Shown here in pieces: positions 57,172 to 64,000 of a stretch of DNA of 64,000 nt. Each line of letters opens with the position of its first letter. The stretch's first letter is position 1. The stretch comes from Tannerella forsythia (lineage in GTDB: Bacteria > Bacteroidota > Bacteroidia > Bacteroidales > Tannerellaceae), in assembly GCF_003860135.1 (NCBI RefSeq), contig NZ_RQYN01000005.1, positions 62,001 through 126,000 of the forward strand, given 5' to 3'. The position numbers and the translations under genes were made by a program. The notes below the pieces were generated by a model. The model was not told the DNA's origin, did not search any database, and saw only the letters and a program-made list of their open reading frames with translations.

Positions 57172-60100
57172 ATGAAAGAAAATAACGTTATTCGACGAAG
57201 GTGGAATACCTTCACTGTTTCCATAGCAGAGTATGCGCATAAAAATATGCTGCGTTTCTGGCTGATGGCGTGTCTTATATTATGCTCTGGTACCGGAATA
57301 TGGGCGCAGAGTGCTCAAGTAATCAATCCATCCGGAGGAACCGGATTAAATGATGGGCTGAAAATTCAGGTAAATACAAATGGAGCGTTAGCAGTTTATC
57401 GAAATAATATGGCTCAGTATTGTTGTTCGAATGTTTGGCCAAATGGTGCTACGGGGGGAGTGCCTCTAACATTCCGTTTCAGTAAGGGGAATTCATATAA
57501 TACATCAACAGCAACTTTGACCGCTTGCTCTACGACCCCTGTACAACAGAATGGCAATACGTATACGACCAGTATTACCGGATGGGTGCGGTCTACTATC
57601 TCATCGGATTTGTTCTATGTGACAATCAATGTGACTTATACGCATCCCAATAACTATTTCTATGTAGATTATTTTGTAAGAGCAGCTTCTAATTTGTCTG
57701 CTTCTGGAGAGAATCAACTTTTACATCTCTATTTATCTCATGATACTTATATTTTGGGAAAAGACGGCTCACGAGGCTATCGTTCAATAAACGGCACCGG
57801 TGAGCTTATAGGAAACTACCGGTCAGAAACAGACAGAGGTAGCTGTGGTGGTGGAGAAAATAATCCGACATATCCTTCCACTCACGGTTTTAAAACAAAA
57901 AACGGATTCCGAAGCTATTATACCGGATCTTATAGTTCTCGTAATAATATAGGTTCAGATATTAAATTGACGAATACAATCAATACGACGTGTGTAGATG
58001 ACGGAGTTGCCGTAGAGTTTACTATTGGGCCTTTTACTTCTGCCGGACAAGTATTTGCCAAGCAGGTGTTGCACGGTTACGGAAACAATCAAGGAGAATT
58101 TGATACTACACCGGTGAATGATCCTTCGGTTTCCGGATTATCTTCTTCAGCGGTAACTGTTGAACTTACCTCCAATGCCTATTCCGAACCGGAAGGAAAC
58201 AGCGATCATACAACCAATACGGTCAAAATCCGTGTCAGTGGGGGGCGGTTAACTCAGGATCAGGTATGCAATTTTACGTTGCATAACGGTACCGCCCAGC
58301 AAGGTCCTCATTATACTTATGTGAAAGGGGTTACTATTCCTGCCGGAGATTATAGTACAGCGAAAGAAATAACCCTGAATAATATCACGATCAAAGGCAA
58401 TACCGAATGTAATACTGACCGTACTTTCCAAATATCGATTGATGATCCCGGACAATGCAATGATTTGATACAAAAAAGTCCCACAAATAATCGGGCAACT
58501 ATTACGATTCAGGATGATGAAGTTCGTCCTACGATTACGACGAACTTGCCGAATCTGGAATATCATTACGGACAGAATGTGCCTGCCGTAACGTTTGCAA
58601 CGAATCCGTCGAACGCAACTGTGAGTTGGACAAACTCGAATACGAGCATCGGTCTGAATTCTTCTTCCGGAAATGGGAATTTGCCTTCGTTTATTGCGAA
58701 AAACGAGAGTACGGCTCCGATCACGGCTACGATTACCGCTACCCCGCAAGGTGCTTGTCCCGGAACGCCCAAGACATTTACAATCAAGGTACATCCCAAG
58801 CTTAAAATTACATACGAATATAATGGAGGAACAGCGCCGACTATATCCAATCCGACGACTTTCTTATATGATCAGTCGGTGACGATTGATAACGAGCCGA
58901 CACGCAAAGGATATACATTTAAGGGATGGACGTGTCAGGAGCTGAATATTACAACCCCGGCAAAACCGTTTGTTATTCCCGCTCGTACGGATAAGAACCT
59001 TACACTTCGTGCCGACTGGGGGCTTGACAACTATACCATTACGTATACGCTCAATGGTGGAGTAGAGCAAGACGGAGGGAACCCAACGTTATATGACGTG
59101 AACACGCCGAGCTTCTCGCTGAAGGCTCCCAGAAAGCCCGGCTTTACTTTTACGGGCTGGACGGGTAGCAACGGGACATCTCCCAATACTTCGGTCTCGA
59201 TCCCTCAAGGATCTACCGGGAATAAAAATTATACTGCTAACTGGACGGAAAATACGTATACGATTTCGTATAATTACAATTCCGGTAATGCTCCGGCTTC
59301 ACCGAATAAAGCCCAATATAAGATTACGGAGGTGCCTTTTGATATTAATTCTACGGCTACCGCGAATCAGCCTACCCGTACCGGCTATGATTTTACCGGT
59401 TGGACTGGGCCTAATGCTACTTCGGCTACAAAAACCGTACATGTAACGAATGCCGTATTCGTGTCTTCTGGAGATCCTCAAAACTTGTCGTATCTGGCTA
59501 ATTGGGTGCCGATCAATTATACGTTGACTTATCATCTGAACGGAGGAACGGCGTCCAATCCGGCGGACTATACCATCGAATCGCCCGAACTGAGCTTGAA
59601 CAGGCCTACCCGTTCGGGATATACGTTTACCGGCTGGACCGGAACGGGGCTAAGCGGTCAAGTGATGGATGTGAAGATTCCGCGAGGCTCGACCGGAAAT
59701 CGCGAATATACGGCTAATTGGACGCCGATTAATTATACCATTACGTATAAGGATGGTTCGGCTAATATTACCGTTCCGGGAGCGCCGACGCAATTCAATG
59801 ATCCGCAGTTGCCGCTTACCATTAACAATGAACCGACCAAACCGGGTTGGACGTTTACCGGCTGGACGGGCGGTGCCGGAGCTGATGGTGGAAAAGTGAT
59901 TACTATCCCCGACAACACGCATGCAAATCAGATATATACGGCCACGTGGAATCCGATAACCTATACGATTACATTCAATCCGAATGATGGGGTGAATCCC
60001 GCTATTCAGCCGGAATGGACAAGTTACGATATGTCCAAGTTGCCGCTGAGTGGCGTCAGTGTGACACCTACACGTACAGGATATACCTTTAACGGATGGA

Positions 60101-63100
60101 CAGGCCACGGTCTGACGAATCATAAGGCTCCGTTCTCGATTGCCTCTACGACAAACGGGGTGCCCGGTAATTTAACTTATACGGCACAATGGATTCTGGA
60201 TACGTATAACTTGAGTTATGATTTAGGAGGAGGAGCAGTTGCGACCGCGAATCCTACGACGTATACCTATACGACGCAAACGATTACGCTCACAAATCCT
60301 ACACGTAAGGGCTATACGTTTGCCGGCTGGACCGGAACGGATATTACGGGAACGAGCATGTCGGTACAGATTCCGCAGGGATCTGTCGGGCATCGTTCGT
60401 ATACGGCAACGTGGACGGCCGACAGATATACGATTTCCTACAATCTGGCCGAAGGGATGGTGACTACGGCGAACCCGGATGAATATTATGTCACAACCCC
60501 TACGATTACGCTTAATAATCCGAGTCGTTCGGGCTATACGTTTGCTGGCTGGACGGGAACGGGTATTACCGGTTCGTCTACGTCGGTGCAGATTCCGTTA
60601 GGCTCTACCGGAGACCGGACCTATACGGCCACATGGACTCCAATTACGTATACAATTAAATATGTAGATGATAACGGAACGACAGAGTTGCCTGCCGGAG
60701 CACTATCGGCCGGAGCTCCCACACAGTTTGACGACACAGAGTTGCCGAAGGCTTTTACCGTAACAGCGACTAAAGCGGGTTGGACATTCGAAGGATGGGA
60801 GCAAGGAGCCGGAGCCGGGGGGACACCTGATGTGACGATTCCGAAAGCAGCCGCTTCTCACGCCCATCAGACGTACAAAGCGAAATGGACGGTGATAAAT
60901 TACGATATTACGTATTCACTCGACGGTGGAACTGTCGGGGCGTCTGCTAACCCTTCGACTTATCAGGTGACTTCTGCTCCAATCACGTTGACTCCTCCTA
61001 CCAAGTCGGGTTACACGTTTGCCGGCTGGACCGGTACGGACCTTGGTGGCCCGACTTTGAATGTGACAATTCCGACCGGCTCTACGGGGGCGCGTTCGTA
61101 TACTGCTACGTGGACTCCTGTTACTTATACGATAAAGTATGTTGACGATAACGGCACGACGCCACTTACGACGGTATCCGCCGGCGCACCCACGCAGTTT
61201 GACGATACGCAGCTTCCGAAAACATTTCATGTAACGGCTACTAAGCCCGGTTGGACATTTGTCGGTTGGACGGGGGGTGCCGGAGCAAGCGGAAGCCAGG
61301 CTATTACAATCGCAAAAGAGTCGGCTTCGCATGCTGATCAGACTTATCGGGCGATCTGGACGGCCGATGATTATACGATTACATTCAATGCGAACGGAGG
61401 AACGAATCCTACGATTCCCATTAATCTGGCCGGTTACAAGATGACGACTTTGCCGCTTACTGCGAACGTGATACCTACTCGTACGGGTTATACGTTTGCC
61501 GGTTGGACAGGTCACGGACAGACGAATCAGACGGCTCCGTTTACGATTGCCTCGACGACAGCCGGTGTTCCCGGTGATCTGGTTTATACTGCCGGTTGGA
61601 ATATCATTACCTATAATATCAGTTACGACCTCGACGGAGGAACGGTGGCGGGTAATCCTGCAACGTATCAGGTTACCGACAATGATATTACCCTGACGAA
61701 TCCCACGAAGCCGGGTTGGACATTTGTCGGCTGGACGGGCACAGAGTTGGCGTCTGCCAGCCAGTCTGTAACGATCCCGCAAGGTTCGACCGGAAACAGA
61801 AGTTATAAGGCTACGTGGTCGGCTAATGCCTATACGATTACCTTCGATCCGAATCAGGGCGTGAATCCGACGAATATACCGACGCAATGGTTAGGGTATA
61901 ATATGACGGATTTGCCTTTGAATAATATCAGCGTGACTCCTACCCGTCTGGGATATGATTTTACCGGTTGGACAGGTCCGGGACAGACGAATCAGACAGC
62001 GCCTTTCAGCATTACGGATGCTACTCCCACCGTGCCGGGCAATCTGGTTTACGTGGCCGGCTGGAATATCATTACCTATAATATAACGTATACACTGGAT
62101 GGAGGAACAGTTACTCCGACGAATCCTGCGTCTTATCAGGTAACGACTCCGGCCATTACGCTGAACAACCCGACCCGCACGGGATATACGTTTGCCGGTT
62201 GGACAGGAACAGACTTGACTGCTCCGTCTACATCGGTGACGATTCCTACCGGTTCTATCGGACAGCGGGATTATACGGCTACATGGTCGGAAAACGGATA
62301 TACCATTACGTATAACCTGAATAACGGAACGGCATCGGCTACACCGAACAAGGCAACGTTTAAGATTACGGATGTACCGTTTACCGTTAACACGACCGCT
62401 TCAGCCAACCAGCCGACGCGTACGGGGTATGACTTTACGGGTTGGACAGGACACGACTTAACCGTCGCGAACAAGACCATCAATGTGCAGGCCAGTACGT
62501 TCTCTACACCGGGAACACCCGAGAACCTGACGTATACGGCCAATTGGAATCCGATTACGTATGCGATCCATTATACGTTGGAGAATGGAACGGCAGGGGC
62601 CGGTCATGTTACGTCCTACACGATTGAGTCTCCTACATTTAATTTGGTGCCTCCGACACGGAGCGGTTGGACGTTCGTGGGGTGGACCGGTAGTAACGGT
62701 TCCGTACCGCAAACCACCGTTACGGTTCCTCAGGGCACGACCGGCGAATTGAACTATACCGCCAATTGGAGTGCCAATGCTTACACGATTACGTTCGATC
62801 CGAATAATGGCGTGAATCCGACTATTCCGTCTAATTTAGCCGGATATAATGTTACGGATTTGCCTCTTGACGTAGACTTGACCCCGACCCGCTTAGGATA
62901 TACCTTCAAGGGCTGGACCGGGCACGGACTGCCGGGTACGACGGATCCGTTCCGGATCGACAACACGATGCCTGGGGTGCCGGGTAACCTGACTTTTACG
63001 GCTACGTGGGAGTTAGACAATTATACCTTGCATTATCATTTGGGCGGAGGTGTTCATGTGCCGGGAAATCCATCTAGTTATAACGTGACCCAGTTGCCGG

Positions 63101-64000
63101 TCGATGTGGTAACCGAACCGACCCATCTCGACCCGAATACCGTCTTTATCGGATGGACGTGCCGCGAAATGCCGACGGTTCCGATGACGCTGGCATTTAC
63201 GATTCCCGATCAAACGACCGGCGAACTGAACTTCGATGCACATTGGACCAAGAGCCTGCACAGTCTGAACAACAACCATCCGGGCAATATCAACGATACG
63301 CTGTTTGTTTGTGAGGGGCCCCGTAAATTGTATGGCGACCCGCAAGGAAAATCTTGGCAATGGATATTACCCGACGGTCAAATACTGACAACCATGAACA
63401 TCGATGCGAAGAAATCCGGACGTTATGTGTGCAGCACAAACTATGGAACGAAGATCATCAATGACACATTGCATGTTTACTTCCTGATGGAAAACAATCG
63501 TTCTTCGATCCGTTATATTACGACGACAGGGGCTAAATTGAACCGCGCACAGGAATTTGTGCTCGATATTCCGCGCGAGATGTGGCCGCATGTTACTTCG
63601 AACTGGAGTGTTTCCGGAGGAGGAGTGATCCGAAAATCTTCGGCCGATTCGCTGATGGTTACTTGGGGCACGATGGGTGACAAGTCGGTTACCGTCGATG
63701 TGACCTTTACGTATGCCGGTATCCGATGCAGCAAGCGATTATCGACGAATATCCAGATCGGTCAGCGTTCGCTTGGGTTCTTTGTCGATCACCGGGCGAC
63801 GGGAGGACGGAAAGACGGCTCCTCTTGGCAAGATGCTTTCCTGACCATTACTGACGCGCTTGCACGTGCGACGGTGGGCGACCGTATCTGGGTGGCCAAA
63901 GGAACGTATCAGCCGGTGTCCGGACGATCTTTCGATATCCTGCAAGACAGTATCGAGATTTATGGCGGTTTCGAAGGGACGGAAGAATATCTGTATCAAC
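57172..64000 (+). CDS. Giant exported repeat protein (Calx-beta, Ig-like, InlB B-repeats, beta-helix), 3' end outside window
   Basis: An uninterrupted frame of at least 2,276 codons that runs off the window. The N-terminus MKENNVIRRRWNTFTVSIAE is followed by a hydrophobic export signal (MLRFWLMACLILCSGTGIWAQ), an extended signal peptide. Residues about 30-310 are beta-rich and unassigned. A Calx-beta-like domain follows (about 325-450, EPEGNSDHTTNTVKIRVSGG ... TIQDDE), then an Ig-like domain (about 453-543). Nineteen InlB-type B-repeats cover about 544-2025. Two Ig/PKD-like domains come next, and from ~2204 a parallel beta-helix start (DGSSWQDAFLTITDALARA..GDRIWVAKGTYQP). It is probably a surface adhesin exported by Sec and possibly anchored through type IX secretion; the C-terminal sorting domain would lie beyond the window. 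Confidence 0.9.
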   Translation, partial: MKENNVIRRRWNTFTVSIAEYAHKNMLRFWLMACLILCSGTGIWAQSAQVINPSGGTGLNDGLKIQVNTNGALAVYRNNMAQYCCSNVWPNGATGGVPLTFRFSKGNSYNTSTATLTACSTTPVQQNGNTYTTSITGWVRSTISSDLFYVTINVTYTHPNNYFYVDYFVRAASNLSASGENQLLHLYLSHDTYILGKDGSRGYRSINGTGELIGNYRSETDRGSCGGGENNPTYPSTHGFKTKNGFRSYYTGSYSSRNNIGSDIKLTNTINTTCVDDGVAVEFTIGPFTSAGQVFAKQVLHGYGNNQGEFDTTPVNDPSVSGLSSSAVTVELTSNAYSEPEGNSDHTTNTVKIRVSGGRLTQDQVCNFTLHNGTAQQGPHYTYVKGVTIPAGDYSTAKEITLNNITIKGNTECNTDRTFQISIDDPGQCNDLIQKSPTNNRATITIQDDEVRPTITTNLPNLEYHYGQNVPAVTFATNPSNATVSWTNSNTSIGLNSSSGNGNLPSFIAKNESTAPITATITATPQGACPGTPKTFTIKVHPKLKITYEYNGGTAPTISNPTTFLYDQSVTIDNEPTRKGYTFKGWTCQELNITTPAKPFVIPARTDKNLTLRADWGLDNYTITYTLNGGVEQDGGNPTLYDVNTPSFSLKAPRKPGFTFTGWTGSNGTSPNTSVSIPQGSTGNKNYTANWTENTYTISYNYNSGNAPASPNKAQYKITEVPFDINSTATANQPTRTGYDFTGWTGPNATSATKTVHVTNAVFVSSGDPQNLSYLANWVPINYTLTYHLNGGTASNPADYTIESPELSLNRPTRSGYTFTGWTGTGLSGQVMDVKIPRGSTGNREYTANWTPINYTITYKDGSANITVPGAPTQFNDPQLPLTINNEPTKPGWTFTGWTGGAGADGGKVITIPDNTHANQIYTATWNPITYTITFNPNDGVNPAIQPEWTSYDMSKLPLSGVSVTPTRTGYTFNGWTGHGLTNHKAPFSIASTTNGVPGNLTYTAQWILDTYNLSYDLGGGAVATANPTTYTYTTQTITLTNPTRKGYTFAGWTGTDITGTSMSVQIPQGSVGHRSYTATWTADRYTISYNLAEGMVTTANPDEYYVTTPTITLNNPSRSGYTFAGWTGTGITGSSTSVQIPLGSTGDRTYTATWTPITYTIKYVDDNGTTELPAGALSAGAPTQFDDTELPKAFTVTATKAGWTFEGWEQGAGAGGTPDVTIPKAAASHAHQTYKAKWTVINYDITYSLDGGTVGASANPSTYQVTSAPITLTPPTKSGYTFAGWTGTDLGGPTLNVTIPTGSTGARSYTATWTPVTYTIKYVDDNGTTPLTTVSAGAPTQFDDTQLPKTFHVTATKPGWTFVGWTGGAGASGSQAITIAKESASHADQTYRAIWTADDYTITFNANGGTNPTIPINLAGYKMTTLPLTANVIPTRTGYTFAGWTGHGQTNQTAPFTIASTTAGVPGDLVYTAGWNIITYNISYDLDGGTVAGNPATYQVTDNDITLTNPTKPGWTFVGWTGTELASASQSVTIPQGSTGNRSYKATWSANAYTITFDPNQGVNPTNIPTQWLGYNMTDLPLNNISVTPTRLGYDFTGWTGPGQTNQTAPFSITDATPTVPGNLVYVAGWNIITYNITYTLDGGTVTPTNPASYQVTTPAITLNNPTRTGYTFAGWTGTDLTAPSTSVTIPTGSIGQRDYTATWSENGYTITYNLNNGTASATPNKATFKITDVPFTVNTTASANQPTRTGYDFTGWTGHDLTVANKTINVQASTFSTPGTPENLTYTANWNPITYAIHYTLENGTAGAGHVTSYTIESPTFNLVPPTRSGWTFVGWTGSNGSVPQTTVTVPQGTTGELNYTANWSANAYTITFDPNNGVNPTIPSNLAGYNVTDLPLDVDLTPTRLGYTFKGWTGHGLPGTTDPFRIDNTMPGVPGNLTFTATWELDNYTLHYHLGGGVHVPGNPSSYNVTQLPVDVVTEPTHLDPNTVFIGWTCREMPTVPMTLAFTIPDQTTGELNFDAHWTKSLHSLNNNHPGNINDTLFVCEGPRKLYGDPQGKSWQWILPDGQILTTMNIDAKKSGRYVCSTNYGTKIINDTLHVYFLMENNRSSIRYITTTGAKLNRAQEFVLDIPREMWPHVTSNWSVSGGGVIRKSSADSLMVTWGTMGDKSVTVDVTFTYAGIRCSKRLSTNIQIGQRSLGFFVDHRATGGRKDGSSWQDAFLTITDALARATVGDRIWVAKGTYQPVSGRSFDILQDSIEIYGGFEGTEEYLYQ
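58801..63249 (+). repeat. Nineteen InlB-type B-repeats (Listeria/Bacteroides repeat)
   Basis: Units of about 69-85 residues, each of the form Y-x-I-x-Y...GG/NG...P-T-R-x-G-Y-T-F-x-G-W-T-G...Y-x-A-x-W. Four subtypes can be told apart by their loops: A (IPQGSTG-x-R), B (YVDDNGTT..PTQFDD), C (F-x-PN-x-GVNP..GVPGNL) and D (NPNKA..PFTVNTTA). The unit order from the second repeat is A D A B C A A B A B C A C A D A C A. The DNA copies are similar enough to recombine. Confidence 0.88.

Noticed and set aside
60916-61887. A 323-codon open frame on the minus strand inside the giant repeat gene
   Set aside because: It is antisense to the InlB-type repeats and is itself periodic, rich in Arg/Ile/Gly; it arises because the repeat codons lack stops on the reverse strand.

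Overview
The window looks like a chromosomal segment from a Bacteroidales bacterium, most likely Tannerellaceae or a close relative (Parabacteroides/Tannerella-like; the genus is inferred). The signs are Bacteroidetes-type promoters (TAnnTTTG at -7), a PorT-like type IX secretion protein, DUF4835, DUF5020 and DUF5009 family proteins, paired rhomboid genes beside an HU gene, and IntDOT-like tyrosine recombinases.

Region 1 (1 to about 29,110) is accessory DNA. It opens with a conjugative-transposon-type integrase. A run of small regulatory and enzyme genes follows: SnoaL/HxlR, SRPBCC/MarR, a GNAT gene with a stop codon, a HEAT-repeat protein, a P-loop kinase, an orphan AbiEi antitoxin, an AraC regulator, a MATE pump and an RteC-like regulator. 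After these come an orphan MobA-like gene and a possible oriT remnant. Many of these genes are broken, so this part reads as a decayed mobile element.

From 26,103 down to 11,834, twelve genes on the minus strand form one tightly packed operon (gaps of 1-16 bp or short overlaps). In order they are: Xre-type regulator, YgjP-like metallopeptidase, HsdR, DUF262/DUF1524 (GmrSD-like), HsdM, DUF1016/YhcG nuclease, HsdS with an extra C-terminal domain, zinc ribbon protein, membrane-anchored protein, short AbiH with a membrane helix, an 85-residue protein, and a membrane-anchored NERD protein with a zinc ribbon. A palindromic operator overlaps its promoter. A complete IS1-family element with an 8-bp target duplication sits just upstream. 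The island ends in a C-terminally truncated integrase and an inverted-repeat att-like site next to tRNA-Ser(CGA).

Region 2 (29,233 to about 57,130) is core chromosome. It holds dnaN, an exonuclease, coaBC, a DUF4835 gene, recN and rlmB; then a DUF6261-like gene with a striking array of six palindromes upstream; then a GH16 lipoprotein, a DUF5020 protein and a purine permease. Next come an endonuclease/phosphatase-fold gene, two rhomboids, HU, folB, bactofilin, malQ, a B12-dependent ribonucleotide reductase, a small 2x[4Fe-4S] ferredoxin, porT, cdsA, ftsH, rsfS, tRNA-Gln(CTG) and a DUF5009 acyltransferase-like gene.

Region 3 (57,172 to the window end) is one open reading frame of at least 2,276 codons that runs off the window. 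It encodes a giant exported protein with a Calx-beta-like domain, an Ig-like domain, nineteen InlB-type B-repeats and the start of a parallel beta-helix domain.
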